In this document: one piece after another, positions 18,329 through 27,633 of the stretch
Layout of the letters: every line of letters starts with the position of its first letter
Position numbering within the stretch: the stretch's first letter is position 1
Source: Anaerolineae bacterium
Lineage (GTDB): Bacteria > Chloroflexota > Anaerolineae > Promineifilales > Promineifilaceae
Reading direction: 5' to 3'
Assembly (NCBI GenBank): GCA_023954475.1
Contig: JAMLHW010000003.1
Location: 124,001 to 188,000 of the forward strand
Length of the DNA: 64,000 nucleotides
Made by a program: the position numbers and the translations under genes
The notes under the pieces: generated by a model
What the model was told of the DNA's origin: nothing
Seen by the model: only the letters and a program-made list of their open reading frames with translations
Databases searched by the model: none

Positions 18329-19081
18329 ATGCGTACCCCTTTTATTGCAGGAAACTGGAAAATGAACAAAACGCCGGACGAGGCCATCGCTTTCGCCCGC
18401 GAAATACGCTACGAACTGAATAATATTGACGGCGTAGACATTGCGTTTTGCCCGCCGTTTTTGGCGATTCCAGGCGTTGCCGATGCCGTCAAGGCGACTA
18501 AAATCGGCGTTGGTGCACAAAATATGTACTTTGAAGAGAACGGCGCCTATACGGGCGAAATTGCGCCCAACATGTTGACACCGTTTTGTGATTATGTCAT
18601 TCTCGGCCATTCGGAACGCCGCGCTTATTTCGGCGAAACGGACGAAGGTGTCAACAAGAAGGTGAAAAAAGCGCTGGAACACGGGCTGACACCCATCATT
18701 TGTGTCGGTGAAAGCCTGGAGCAGAATGAAGCGGGTGAAACGCACAGTTTTGTCAGCGGGCAAGTGCGAGCGGCGTTAGCTGGGCTTTCGGCCGAACAGG
18801 TAGCCGGTCTCGTCATTGCCTATGAACCGATTTGGGCAATTGGAACGGGAAAATCGGCCACTTCGGCCGATGCGGGTCGTATCATCGGTGTGACCGTGCG
18901 CGGTACCGTTGCCGCTGCCTTCGGTGAGAGTGCTGCACAAAAAATACGCATCCAGTATGGGGGCAGCGTCAAGCCGGACAACATTGCCGAATACATGGCG
19001 CATCCCGATATTGACGGTGCGCTCGTCGGTGGCGCCGCACTCAAACCATCGTTTGTCGATCTGGTGCGCGGCGCGGTTTAA
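18329..19081 (+). CDS. tpiA: Triosephosphate isomerase
   Basis: 250 residues. Interconverts dihydroxyacetone phosphate and glyceraldehyde 3-phosphate in glycolysis. Catalytic residues are all visible: Lys in GNWKMNK, His in ILGHSERR, Glu in [12 protein letters not shown], and the phosphate loop [11 protein letters not shown] with [16 protein letters not shown] lies before ATG 18329. It follows rny on the same strand after a strong hairpin, and no other glycolytic gene is adjacent. Confidence 0.98.
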   Translation: MRTPFIAGNWKMNKTPDEAIAFAREIRYELNNIDGVDIAFCPPFLAIPGVADAVKATKIGVGAQNMYFEENGAYTGEIAPNMLTPFCDYVILGHSERRAYFGETDEGVNKKVKKALEHGLTPIICVGESLEQNEAGETHSFVSGQVRAALAGLSAEQVAGLVIAYEPIWAIGTGKSATSADAGRIIGVTVRGTVAAAFGESAAQKIRIQYGGSVKPDNIAEYMAHPDIDGALVGGAALKPSFVDLVRGAV

Positions 19082-19163
19082 GGGGTATGTGGCAGGGAAC
19101 AGGGTCATGTCTTTACAGACGACTCGCGACTAACTGACCACTGACTACTGACCACTGTTCCAC

Positions 19164-19937
19164 GTGAACGACATCTTCCTCCCGTTCATCTGGGTTGCCG
19201 TCACTTTGCCGGTATTGCTCGTGATGCAGCGGTGGATTCATAAACATTTGCGTGGCCTGGCGCTGTTGCTTACCGGCAATATGCGCTGGGCCATTATCGT
19301 CTATGCCATCATACTTTTTCCCGGCGTGCTGTTACACGAATTCAGCCACTGGATCGTGGCCGGAATGCTCGGCGTCCGTACGGGCAAGTTCTCGGTACTG
19401 CCGCAACATGGCGACGATGGCTCGGTGCAACTGGGTTATGTTGAGTATTACAAGGACAGCCGTGTCGGCCCGGTGCGCGAAAGTTTGATCGGCGCCGCCC
19501 CGTTTTTCTTTGGCACCGGCGTGATCTTGCTCATCAGCCACTTTGTGTTTGATTTGCCGCAACTGATTATTTTGATTCAGACCGGTGATGTGGACAGTCT
19601 GCTTCTCTCACTGCGCACGTTTCTGACCACAAACGATGTTTTTGTGTGGCTTTATCTGCTGTTTGCCGTCAGCAATGCGATGATGCCCAGTCCGTCTGAT
19701 CGTCGGTCATGGCCGCCGGTACTGATCGCACTTGGCGTGATCATTGTGCTGCTCGTCGTTTTTGATGTGCAGCCTTTACTGACTGAGGGTGTGCTCAATC
19801 CGCTTTCGATTGGCGCGAGCTATCTGGCACTGGCATTCGGCTTTACGATTGTGATTGACATGCTGTTTATCGCGTTTATTTTTTTGCTGGAACTGATAAT
19901 CGGCCGAATTCGTGGTGTTCGTGTTCAATATCAATAG
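19164..19937 (+). CDS. M50-like membrane zinc metalloprotease
   Basis: 257 residues with about six hydrophobic segments. HEFSHW in the second or third helix matches the HExxH zinc motif of site-2-protease-type (M50) enzymes, and NAMMPSPSDR occupies the place of the family's N-x-x-P-x-x-x-D third-ligand motif. The start is GTG 19164 with no ribosome-binding site, so it is uncertain. The DNA just before it is a low-complexity stretch of ACTGACCACTGACTACTG type. Function beyond the fold is not known. Confidence 0.65.
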   Translation: MNDIFLPFIWVAVTLPVLLVMQRWIHKHLRGLALLLTGNMRWAIIVYAIILFPGVLLHEFSHWIVAGMLGVRTGKFSVLPQHGDDGSVQLGYVEYYKDSRVGPVRESLIGAAPFFFGTGVILLISHFVFDLPQLIILIQTGDVDSLLLSLRTFLTTNDVFVWLYLLFAVSNAMMPSPSDRRSWPPVLIALGVIIVLLVVFDVQPLLTEGVLNPLSIGASYLALAFGFTIVIDMLFIAFIFLLELIIGRIRGVRVQYQ

Positions 19938-20014
19938 CCCTGTGCTAAAATGTGTCCGGAACAATCCTTTTGTTGTCTTATAATTGCATAAACCAACCAC
20001 AGTCAGGAGACCCC

Positions 20015-21946
20015 ATGTCCAAATCAAGGATCATCATTGTTCTATCTGTGTTCACGATGCTGCTAGTCGGCGTTGTTGGACTCGCTTCCGCACAAGCTGA
20101 CTTGCGCAGCGACGGGCGTGGCGATGCTGCGCCGGCCACCAAACAAATCGCGGCGCCACCGTCCGAATTTGCGGCGCTGCAACTGCCTGATCCGGCCACA
20201 ACCGGTGTGCGTTCTCGCACCGCGATGTTGCCGGTTACCTTCGACGGCAGTGCGAACTGGGCCGGCGACTTGTTGCTGGATGCGCCATCGGCCGAAATCA
20301 TCTGGTTTGCGCCGGAAGGAGCTACGTGGCACCTGACATTGCAGTCACCGTCCGGCCGTCTTGTCGAGTTGAGCGCCCGTGACATCCAACTGGGAACAGA
20401 ATCCAATGCGTTTGCCGGACGCAGCGTGTCGCTCGAAAACGTGCAAACCGGGCGCTGGCAGCTTGGCATTACTGCGCAAGGCAGTACCGACGCCGGCTAT
20501 CTTCTGGTTGGCAGCAAAGAGAGCGCTTACCAACTGTATTCCCATCTGACGACGCACGATTTGGTTGCCGGTAATCCCATCGGGTTTGCTACCTACGCCT
20601 ATGCTGCGGATAGCGCGTATGACGGCGTACCGCAGGCGCTAGCAGGTGTGATCGATTCGGCCGAGTTGCACGTCACAGCGGCTGACGGACGCATGCGTAC
20701 TTTTCCGATGGTCGATGACGGTCGTCACAACGATGGCGCTGCCGCCGACGGTGTTTTCGGCGCAGTCATCGTGGATGCCAAACCGGGCGAGTACGTGGCT
20801 CAGGTAGTCGCTTTTGGACATTCGGCCGAAGGCGCTGCGTTTGTCCGTACGTCTGAACATGTTTTCCCGGTTCTGGCGCAAACGGTGCGTCTGGACGGCA
20901 CAGCAACGACCCGTGTGCTGGATGCGTCGCGGTTGCAAATTGACCTGGGCGCTCAGGCGAACGGCAAAGTCGTCGTTGCCGCTGAGGTGTGGGGCAGCGA
21001 CGGAACGGAGATGATTCCGGTGGCGTGGATCAGCAATGTGGTTTCGGCCGAAGGTAGCACATTGCCGCTGACTCTCGATGCCCGCTGGATCGCACTCGCC
21101 GGTGCGCATGCGCCATTTGAACTGCGCCATGTTCGCGTGCAGGATATGGCGACACACATTCCAGTTGCCCGTGCCGATACCATCGCATTTGACGCGGACG
21201 CATTACCACTGGCCGCGAACAAAGCCATCAGCGCCGTTACTGATGACATGCTCATGGGTGCACGTCCGTCCGGCCCGCAGCCTAATGCCAGCGGTGGTAA
21301 GCTGTTGCTCGTTCACGGTTATTGTTCCGGCGGTGTCTGGCCGACATCGAACTTCACTGAATACAGTGTATTCCAGGATTACAATCAAAACCGCTCTCAC
21401 GATACCTTTGCCACGTTAATTCGCGATCACGGGGCGCAATTCCCGTCCTTTGGCGTTGTCGCCCACAGTCAGGGCGGTGCGGCCAGCTTGCATTTGTATA
21501 CATACTACTGGAGCGGTCTCGACTATTCATCCGGGTCTCGTTTGATTCAATCGGTCGGCACGCCGTATCAAGGCACAGCGCTGGCTGGTAATTTGGCGCT
21601 TCTTGGCCAAATCTTTGGTATCGGCTGCGGCACGAACTGGGATTTGACTTATGACGGCGCTGCGTTGTGGCTGTCTGGTATCCCGTCATGGGCGCGCAGC
21701 CGTGTCTATTACTCAACGACATCGTTTACTGACAAATGGTGGCGTTATGATTACTGTCAGATCGCGTCTGACCTGTTGTTGAGTGATCCGGATGACGGCA
21801 CGACCGAAAAATGGGCGGGTCAATTATCAGGTGCCAACAATATGGGACACAAGACGGGTTGGTGTCATACATCGAGTATGCGTGATCCGGCACAGTACAC
21901 AGATTATGCTCGCAATGTCAATATGAATGCATATGCCAATCGCTAG
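20015..21946 (+). CDS. Secreted lipase/esterase-like alpha/beta hydrolase with N-terminal repeat-like domains
   Basis: About 643 residues with a signal peptide (residues 1-27, ending ASAQA). Residues about 30-380 are beta-rich and resemble choice-of-anchor/Ig-like extracellular modules (VDDGRHNDGAAADGVFGA). The C-terminal third is an alpha/beta hydrolase: oxyanion region LLLVHGYCSGGVWP, nucleophile near Ser 485 in VVAHSQGG, and a late His in GHKTGWCH. An AGGAGACCCC lies before ATG 20015, and a TATAAT sits at 19979. A strong terminator follows. The substrate is unknown. Confidence 0.8.
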   Translation: MSKSRIIIVLSVFTMLLVGVVGLASAQADLRSDGRGDAAPATKQIAAPPSEFAALQLPDPATTGVRSRTAMLPVTFDGSANWAGDLLLDAPSAEIIWFAPEGATWHLTLQSPSGRLVELSARDIQLGTESNAFAGRSVSLENVQTGRWQLGITAQGSTDAGYLLVGSKESAYQLYSHLTTHDLVAGNPIGFATYAYAADSAYDGVPQALAGVIDSAELHVTAADGRMRTFPMVDDGRHNDGAAADGVFGAVIVDAKPGEYVAQVVAFGHSAEGAAFVRTSEHVFPVLAQTVRLDGTATTRVLDASRLQIDLGAQANGKVVVAAEVWGSDGTEMIPVAWISNVVSAEGSTLPLTLDARWIALAGAHAPFELRHVRVQDMATHIPVARADTIAFDADALPLAANKAISAVTDDMLMGARPSGPQPNASGGKLLLVHGYCSGGVWPTSNFTEYSVFQDYNQNRSHDTFATLIRDHGAQFPSFGVVAHSQGGAASLHLYTYYWSGLDYSSGSRLIQSVGTPYQGTALAGNLALLGQIFGIGCGTNWDLTYDGAALWLSGIPSWARSRVYYSTTSFTDKWWRYDYCQIASDLLLSDPDDGTTEKWAGQLSGANNMGHKTGWCHTSSMRDPAQYTDYARNVNMNAYANR

Positions 21947-21982
21947 CTTGCCGACCGTGCTTAGCTGATTGCGTATACGCAC

Positions 21983-22019
21983 GACAGTTCAGAGGTCTTC
22001 AATCTACCTCTGAACTGTC
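21983..22019 (+). terminator. Intrinsic terminator after the lipase-like gene
   Basis: GACAGTTCAGAGGT and ACCTCTGAACTGTC form a perfect 14-bp stem with a nine-base loop, followed by TGATTTTT. It isolates the lipase-like gene from glmS. Confidence 0.85.
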
Positions 22020-22041
22020 TGATTTTTCATCCTTCGTTTAT

Positions 22042-22070
22042 TTGACATTAGGTGCTACACACGCTACGAT
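22042..22070 (+). promoter_or_regulatory. Probable glmS promoter
   Basis: TTGACA at 22042-22047 and TACGAT at 22065-22070 are 17 bases apart. Transcription would start near 22077, about 30 bases before the ribozyme cleavage site, the short 5' leader usual for glmS ribozymes. Confidence 0.5.
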
Positions 22071-22099
22071 GGTGACTGTGTTTTGACAATTGCATAGTG

Positions 22100-22340
22100 G
22101 AAGAATGACAGCGCATGGCCCGGACTTGTATGACCGGGTGACGAGGATGGAGGTCTTCACCGCGAGGTGGGGATAATGACAAACTGCTTGCAGTTTGTCT
22201 GAAGCATCGAGAGATCAGCGGATGCCTCCCAGGATTGCCACATCCTGCATTCCAGTGAAGTAGCTACTTCGCTGTTCCCCAAATGGTGTTGTGACAAACC
22301 GGTTGAGCAATCGGCCGAACAAAATACAGCATCATGTGGC
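22100..22340 (+). ncRNA. glmS self-cleaving ribozyme (glucosamine-6-phosphate responsive)
   Basis: The leader of glmS contains the conserved core of the glmS ribozyme. There is a cleavage-site context A/GCGC (between 22110 and 22111) and a P2-like stem CCCGG...CCGGG. GACGAGGATGGAGG (from 22140) is followed by ATCGAGAG (from 22206) and GCGGATGCCTCCCAGG (22218-22233). Glucosamine-6-phosphate acts as cofactor for cleavage and lowers glmS expression. The central region is longer than in the usual Firmicutes examples: it has CACC-GCGA-GGTG and a 10-bp hairpin GACAAACTGC/GCAGTTTGTC (22178-22199). The 3' boundary is approximate. Confidence 0.85.
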
Positions 22341-22473
22341 CGTAGACAGTTACCTTTGTCTGCGTAACACAATGCCTTTGCGTAACACATGACAATCTGT
22401 TTTTCTTTTAACTGGATGCAGGTACCGGCTGCCGGTCAGTGACGCCTGTGTCCCAACACACGGAGGTAAAATC

Positions 22474-24318
22474 ATGTGTGGTATCGTTGGGTATATCGGT
22501 TCTCGACAGGCATCAGACGTCATTTTGAGTGGGCTGAAACGGCTTGAATATCGCGGCTATGATTCGGCGGGATTGGCTGTGTTGACCCGCAACGGACACG
22601 TTAATGTGCGGCGTGATGCCGGTAAATTGAGTAATCTGGAGAGTCTCGTCGCCGCGCAGCCGGTTAACGGGCATATCGGCATCGGTCATACGCGTTGGGC
22701 AACGCACGGCGCACCCAGCCAACGCAACTCCCATCCGCATACAGGGATGAATGGGCGCGTCGTGGTCGTGCAAAACGGCATTGTCGAAAACTTTATCGAA
22801 CTCAAGGACGAATTACAGGCGGAAGGCGTTGTATTTGCGTCTGATACAGATACCGAAGTAATTGCGCAATTGCTTGAGCGCTACGTGGAAAGCGGGTTGC
22901 CCTTTCTCGAAGCGGCGCAGGCGACACTCAACCGCCTGGAAGGCAGTAATGCGGTCGTCATGCTCAATCGCGATGACGATCGGCAGTTAATTTGTGCCCG
23001 GCTGGGCAACGCGGGCGGGATCACGTTGGGTATTGGCGACGGCGAGATGTTCATTGCGTCTGACATTCCAGCCATTCTGGAATACACGCGGCAAGTCGTT
23101 TTTCTGGAAAATCGCCAGATGGCTGTCATCGATCAGCGTGGTTATCGCGTAATGCATTTGACGGGTGAGCCGATTTCGGCCGAAGAGCACACCATCGCCT
23201 GGGATCCGGTCAGCGCCGCCAAGGGCGAATACCGCCATTTTATGCAGAAGGAAATCTTTGAGCAGCCTCGCGCCATTGTGGAGACGCTCGGTGGTCGCAT
23301 CGACTTTGAGACAGGTGATGTATCGCTTCCTGAAATGAATTTGACGCCGGAGTTGGTTAACCACCTCAACAAAATCATCATCGTCGCTTGCGGCACCAGC
23401 TTTTACTCAGGTCTTGTCGGCAAATACCTGATCGAATCGATTGCCCGCATCCCGGTCGAAGTCGAATATGCGTCTGAATTTCGCTATTATCATCCCATCA
23501 TCGATGACCGAACGGCTGTACTCGCCATTACGCAGTCGGGCGAAACGGCCGATACACTGGCAGCGATGGAGCAAGCGCGACAAGATGGCGCAACACTGTG
23601 GACGATTGTCAACGCATTTGGCAGTCAGGCGATGCGTGTGTCAGACGGCTACATTGCGATGCACGCTGGGCCGGAAATCGGCGTTGCCAGCACGAAGGCG
23701 TTTACAACGTCGATCGTTGACCAATATTTGTTGGCAGTTGCATTGGGTAGGTTGAAGGGATCGTGTTCGGCCGAACGCGCTCGTGAACTCATCTTTGATC
23801 TCACCCATTTGCCTGATTTAGCCGGTCGTGTCCTCGATCACGACGCTGAATACAAGGAACTGGCGCATCTTTTCCACAAAGCGACTGACTTTCTCTTTAT
23901 CGGCCGAGGCATCAACTACCCCATTGCTCTCGAGGGGGCGCTCAAGCTCAAGGAAATCAGCTACATTCACGCAGAAGGTTATCCTGCAGGCGAGATGAAG
24001 CACGGTCCGATTGCCTTGATCGATGAGACGTTGCCGATAGTGGCGATAGCGACCAACGATTTCCTCTACGATAAAATGGTCAGTCAGATTCAACAATCGA
24101 AAGCACGCGGTGGCATTGTCATCGCCGTAGCGACTGAGGGCAACGAAGCGATCTGCAACGAAGCCGACCATGTCATCTACGTGCCGGAAGCATCGCCGTT
24201 GTTGGCTCCGATTGTCAACGTGATACCGCTGCAATTGTTGGCATATCATATCGCCGTTTGGCGTGGCTGCGACGTCGATCAGCCGCGCAACCTGGCGAAA
24301 AGCGTCACGGTCGAATAG
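22474..24318 (+). CDS. glmS: Glutamine-fructose-6-phosphate aminotransferase (isomerising)
   Basis: 614 residues. Makes glucosamine-6-phosphate for cell-wall and glycan synthesis. The N-terminal glutaminase starts MCGIVGYIG with Cys 1 of the mature protein as nucleophile (GHTRWATHGAPS further on). Two SIS sugar-isomerase domains follow (ACGTSFYSGLVGKYL, ITQSGETADTLAA, SYIHAEGYPAGEMKHGP), with the typical end NLAKSVTVE. GGAGG lies eight bases before ATG 22474. Expression is probably controlled by the upstream ribozyme. Confidence 0.98.
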   Translation: MCGIVGYIGSRQASDVILSGLKRLEYRGYDSAGLAVLTRNGHVNVRRDAGKLSNLESLVAAQPVNGHIGIGHTRWATHGAPSQRNSHPHTGMNGRVVVVQNGIVENFIELKDELQAEGVVFASDTDTEVIAQLLERYVESGLPFLEAAQATLNRLEGSNAVVMLNRDDDRQLICARLGNAGGITLGIGDGEMFIASDIPAILEYTRQVVFLENRQMAVIDQRGYRVMHLTGEPISAEEHTIAWDPVSAAKGEYRHFMQKEIFEQPRAIVETLGGRIDFETGDVSLPEMNLTPELVNHLNKIIIVACGTSFYSGLVGKYLIESIARIPVEVEYASEFRYYHPIIDDRTAVLAITQSGETADTLAAMEQARQDGATLWTIVNAFGSQAMRVSDGYIAMHAGPEIGVASTKAFTTSIVDQYLLAVALGRLKGSCSAERARELIFDLTHLPDLAGRVLDHDAEYKELAHLFHKATDFLFIGRGINYPIALEGALKLKEISYIHAEGYPAGEMKHGPIALIDETLPIVAIATNDFLYDKMVSQIQQSKARGGIVIAVATEGNEAICNEADHVIYVPEASPLLAPIVNVIPLQLLAYHIAVWRGCDVDQPRNLAKSVTVE

Positions 24319-24357
24319 CTCGATAATATTTTGCCAATAGGAGCAATGAGTAAAAAG

Positions 24358-24386
24358 TGTAGGTCGGATTGCCAATCCGACCTACA
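24358..24386. repeat. 13-bp inverted repeat, REP-like
   Basis: TGTAGGTCGGATT pairs perfectly with AATCCGACCTACA around GCC. It lies between glmS and the next gene and has no U-tract. The shape is that of a dispersed intergenic palindrome, although only this one copy was seen here. Confidence 0.6.
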
Positions 24387-24403
24387 TCATACTAGGAGAA
24401 AAC

Positions 24404-24814
24404 ATGAAGGCATCTGGCGAGTTTAACGTCGAATTGAAGCCACTGGAACCTTATGCGCAAGGAATTGATGGCATTCAACTCGGCCGAATGTCACTCGATA
24501 AACAGTTCAGTGGAGATTTGGTAGCGACGAGCAAAGGAGAGATGCTCAGCGCAATGACAACGGTACAAGGCTCAGCCGGTTATGTCGTGATTGAACAGGT
24601 TCAGGGCGCGTTGGCCGGCAGGGAAGGCAGCTTTGTCCTGCAACATTTCGGCATTATGGACAGAGGCGCAGGTCGTCTCATTCTGGAAGTGGTGCCTGAT
24701 TCTGGCACCGGGCAATTGGTCGGTCTCTCAGGAAACATGTCCATTATCATCGAAGACGGCAAGCACTTTTATGAATTCGAGTATGGGTTGGAAGATTCTG
24801 CACTAACAAGTTGA
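24404..24814 (+). CDS. DUF3224 family protein
   Basis: A 136-residue beta-barrel-like protein matching the DUF3224 pattern: a start of the FNVELKPLEPY type, RMSLDKQFSGDL, MLSAMTTVQGSAGYVVIE, and the end GKHFYEFEYGL. AGGAGAAAAC lies before ATG 24404. The function of the family is unknown. It follows glmS but is separated from it by a hairpin, so it may be transcribed separately. Confidence 0.8.
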   Translation: MKASGEFNVELKPLEPYAQGIDGIQLGRMSLDKQFSGDLVATSKGEMLSAMTTVQGSAGYVVIEQVQGALAGREGSFVLQHFGIMDRGAGRLILEVVPDSGTGQLVGLSGNMSIIIEDGKHFYEFEYGLEDSALTS

Positions 24815-24910
24815 TTCTTGAAGAAAGCGAATTACTCGAATCGGTTGCGTGTGGTGTATGGCAATAAGTGCCTGATTTTGAGAGGGTAAAAAACTTGACA
24901 TCAACGTGTG

Positions 24911-24940
24911 ATGACATAAGGCACACGGCTATGCTATAAT
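24911..24940 (+). promoter_or_regulatory. Promoter of the split toxin-antitoxin operon
   Basis: ATGACA (24911-24916) and a perfect TATAAT (24935-24940) are 18 bases apart. The toxin ATG is only five bases after the -10 box, so the message would be essentially leaderless. TGACAT occurs twice (24896 and 24912), possibly as an autoregulatory site. Confidence 0.6.
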
Positions 24941-25174
24941 GCTCGATGGGGATTTTCAACTGGAGTGACAAAAAGAATTGGCAGTTGATTGCCGAGCGCA
25001 ACATATCTTTTGAAAACATTGTCTACTATTTGCAGTACGGGTGATTGCTAGATGATATTGACCATCCGAATAAAACCAAATATCCTGGACAAAGGATTTT
25101 TGTTGTCGACGTTGGTGGATACATTTGCCTGGTGCTTTATTTGAACGACGAGGGCAATTTTTTCTTGAAAACAA

Positions 25175-26673
25175 TTATTCTCTTGTTTCCGCTAAGTGAA
25201 AGGTGACGATGGCGATTAACCAGCCCATAATTGTAGGTGCTGAAATCTACAGGAGGGCAAAATGTCAATCGCCATCACTCAAACTATACATGTTTTACAA
25301 ATAATCGTACAAACCGTACCGGTGGGTACGAATCTCGCACTTTTACAATTGATGTGGACGATGCTCAACGGCTCATTTTTACAAAGTCGCGGTGCGATTT
25401 TCCCCGCCTTGAAGGCAAATGGGTTTTCAGCGGAAGAAAGTCGACGGATATGGAGAGCCTTTCGTCAGGGTATCTGGCGTATCAACGAATGCATTGCCCG
25501 ATGGCACAACTATGTTTTGTCTGAAGGAAAATGGCAAAGCCATGAATATGAAGGGTATCGACCAGTCGCCGTCGATTGGACAGCATTTTGGCGGTTCAAA
25601 CTTAAAGGATGGACGGGCAAGATGTTTCACAGCTTGGCAGGACGAGCACTATGTGGGGTTGGTTTTGGTGTTATTTGCCAGGTTGGGCAGGTTGACGGGC
25701 AGCGAATTCCGCTGCTACGTCAAATCATTCGCACCAACAAGAAAGACCGAAGCGAGGCCACACTCAAAGCTGATACCTTGCGCTGGGTCAAGCATCATTT
25801 GGATGAGGGTGAAGTGGCGATTGCCGATGCGGGTGTAGAAATCAGTGACATGCAGGCGGTTGGCATGGGGCAATATGTGATTCGGATGGCCCTTAACTGC
25901 ACCGGTCGTCGCAACTACTTGCCAGAATACAAAGGACGCGGCTGCCGACCCAAATGGGGTGAAAAAGTCCGCCCCTTGCCACGAGCCCATCTGGAAAAAG
26001 AGATAGAAGCGACCCCGCCTGATAGAGAGGAAGTCATCCAGTTTCAAGGGCGCGAGATCGTTGCTCAAGGCTGGGTTGACTTGATTCCATCGACATACAA
26101 ACCAGGGCAAGCACCTGAAACCTTCACCATTTGGGTTTTCTTTGATCCCTTGTATGACAAGCCGCTGGTTTTGGGAACCAATCTGCAGCAGGCAGACCCT
26201 TTGACCATCTTCTGCCTGTATCAAGACCGGTGGCCGGTAGAGCAAATCCCGTTAGTAGCCAAGCAGATGTTAGGCTTGCACCGTCAATTCGTCTTTGCCC
26301 CGGAGTCTTGCGCTCGTTTGCCAGAACTGGCTTTGTTGATGGCTAATATCTTGACCTATCTGGTGACTGTCTTACCCCCGATGCCAACTGGCTTCTGGGA
26401 TAGACACCCCAAAAAACATCTGGCCGTCTGCGTCGGGTCTTATCGGGCGAGTTTTTTCCTAAAGATGCCCTGTCTGACCCCCAACTTCGCAAAAAGACGT
26501 CGGTTACGACCCATTTGCCCAAGGGCGTGGCGGCTCATCGGCGGCAAAAAGCACCGACTTAACCGTTCACATCAATTTGACACGGTTTTACAATCGATTT
26601 TTTAAGGTTCACCGCTTTGAGTGATAGCTCAAAGTCTTTTGTCAATGCCACGTTAGCGGAAACTAGAGTTATT
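25175..26673 (+). mobile_element. IS4-superfamily insertion sequence with 5-bp target duplication
   Basis: The element spans 25180-26668 (1489 bp). Terminal inverted repeats are CTCTTGTTTCCGCTAA (25180-25195) and the complement CTCTAGTTTCCGCTAA (26653-26668), 15 of 16 matching. The target duplication TTATT is at 25175-25179 and 26669-26673. Removing the element and one TTATT restores the reading frame of the interrupted toxin gene, which proves the boundaries. It contains no TCGGCCGA motif. Confidence 0.92.
25262..26605 (+). CDS. IS4-superfamily transposase (YREK signature)
   Basis: 447 residues, apparently intact. The DDE region includes [13 protein letters not shown] with the first Asp, [11 protein letters not shown] with the second, and the exact family signature Y-2x-R-3x-E-6x-K in [21 protein letters not shown] lies seven bases before ATG 25262. 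The 5-bp duplication and 16-bp ends fit subgroups such as ISH3 or IS1634 better than classical IS4 or IS701; I cannot decide which. The element may still be active because gene and ends look complete. Confidence 0.88.
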   Translation: MSIAITQTIHVLQIIVQTVPVGTNLALLQLMWTMLNGSFLQSRGAIFPALKANGFSAEESRRIWRAFRQGIWRINECIARWHNYVLSEGKWQSHEYEGYRPVAVDWTAFWRFKLKGWTGKMFHSLAGRALCGVGFGVICQVGQVDGQRIPLLRQIIRTNKKDRSEATLKADTLRWVKHHLDEGEVAIADAGVEISDMQAVGMGQYVIRMALNCTGRRNYLPEYKGRGCRPKWGEKVRPLPRAHLEKEIEATPPDREEVIQFQGREIVAQGWVDLIPSTYKPGQAPETFTIWVFFDPLYDKPLVLGTNLQQADPLTIFCLYQDRWPVEQIPLVAKQMLGLHRQFVFAPESCARLPELALLMANILTYLVTVLPPMPTGFWDRHPKKHLAVCVGSYRASFFLKMPCLTPNFAKRRRLRPICPRAWRLIGGKKHRLNRSHQFDTVLQSIF

Positions 26674-26713
26674 CCAAAAAGAAAAGCAACGCACCATTAT
26701 CTTGGAGATAGAG

Positions 26714-27025
26714 ATGCGTAAAGGAGACAAATTAGACGATATTGAACTGGATTCTGAAGAGCAGAAAATCGTACGAGATTTTGAGGCTGATAAGTTTGAC
26801 TCTGTGTTAACGTCTCAGCGTCGCGAAGAAGTGCGACAGGCGGCTATAAACACATTTAAGAAAGACAAGCGTATCGATATTCGCATCTCATCCCGTGATT
26901 TGGAAGCGTTGCAACGACGGGCGCTTGCTGAAGGCATGCCGTATCAAACGTTGATCGCCAGTGTGTTACACAATTACGTTGCAGGCCAATTACGCGAGAC
27001 CCCACTCTACAGGATTGCAGAGTAG
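26714..27025 (+). CDS. BrnA/CopG-like antitoxin
   Basis: About 103 residues, beginning MRKGDKLDDIELDSEEQ. The C-terminal part (DIRISSRDLEALQRRALAEG, YQTLIASVLHNYV) is a ribbon-helix-helix-like DNA-binding region. It is the antitoxin partner of the split BrnT-type toxin, whose reconstructed end overlaps its ATG by eight bases. GGAG lies nine bases before ATG 26714. The IS now separates it from the native promoter, so any expression must start within or near the element. Confidence 0.8.
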   Translation: MRKGDKLDDIELDSEEQKIVRDFEADKFDSVLTSQRREEVRQAAINTFKKDKRIDIRISSRDLEALQRRALAEGMPYQTLIASVLHNYVAGQLRETPLYRIAE

Positions 27026-27062
27026 TTTTGATCGGTTTGAGTTGCTTTTCGGCCGATAATCC

Positions 27063-27633
27063 ATGCCCGACACCATCCCCATCTACACCATCGGCTACGG
27101 CAGCCGCGCCATTGACGATCTGATCGCCGTCCTACATCAGCACGACATTGCCTATCTGATCGATGTGCGTAGCGCCCCATACTCGCGCTACAAGCCGGAA
27201 TTTTCCAAGAATGAACTCGATACTACCCTGCGTGCCGTCGGCATCCGTTATCTCTTTCTCGGCCGATCTTTAGGCGGGCGACCCGACGATCCCGATTGTT
27301 ACAGCGACAGCTTAAAGTTGACTACGACAAGGTCAAACATGCACACTTTTTTCAGCAGGGCATCAGCGAATTCAAACCGCTTTTGAACAACAGCAGCGCG
27401 TTGTGCTTATGTGCAGCGAGGGCAAGCCGGAAACGTGCCACCGGAGCAAGCTGATCGGGGCTGTGCTCGATGACCTCGGTATTCCAGTCGCGCACATCGA
27501 CGAAAACGACGAAATACAGTCACAGCAAGCCATCATCGACCGGTTCACCGGTGGGCAGATGACTTTGTTCGGCGACCACAGCTTCACGTCGCGCAAGCGG
27601 TACCGCGCAGAAGAAGGGGATAATGATGATTAA
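27063..27633 (+). pseudogene. DUF488 family gene with two frameshifts
   Basis: The start is a typical DUF488 protein: IYTIGYGSRAIDDLIAVLHQ, YLIDVRSAPYSRYKPEFSK, YLFLGRSLGGRP. The frame is lost near 27313 and resumes as KVDYDKVKHAHFF in a second frame. From about 27360 it continues in a third frame as VVLMCSEGKPETCHRSKLIG to a stop at 27633. Two one-base shifts explain it. Either the gene is decaying or the assembly has errors at T runs. The end overlaps the next DUF488 gene by 11 bases. Confidence 0.8.

Larger units (their letters stand above)
24946..26721 (+). pseudogene. BrnT-family toxin gene split by an insertion sequence
   Basis: The first part reads MGIFNWSDKKNWQLIAERN...YYLQYG, then meets an in-frame TGA at 25042. 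It continues in the same frame (LLDDIDHPNKTKYPGQRIFV, FFLKTII) up to 25179, where the IS element starts. After the element, from 26674, the reading resumes PKRKATHHYLGDRDA and stops at 26721. Rejoined, it is a BrnT-type toxin of about 94 codons whose end overlaps the antitoxin start by eight bases. It carries two independent lesions: the nonsense codon and the insertion. Confidence 0.8.

Noticed and set aside
26714-27025. Antitoxin as an IS passenger gene
   Set aside because: The inverted repeats and target duplication end at 26673, before the gene, and the reconstructed toxin overlaps its start, so it belongs to the resident operon.
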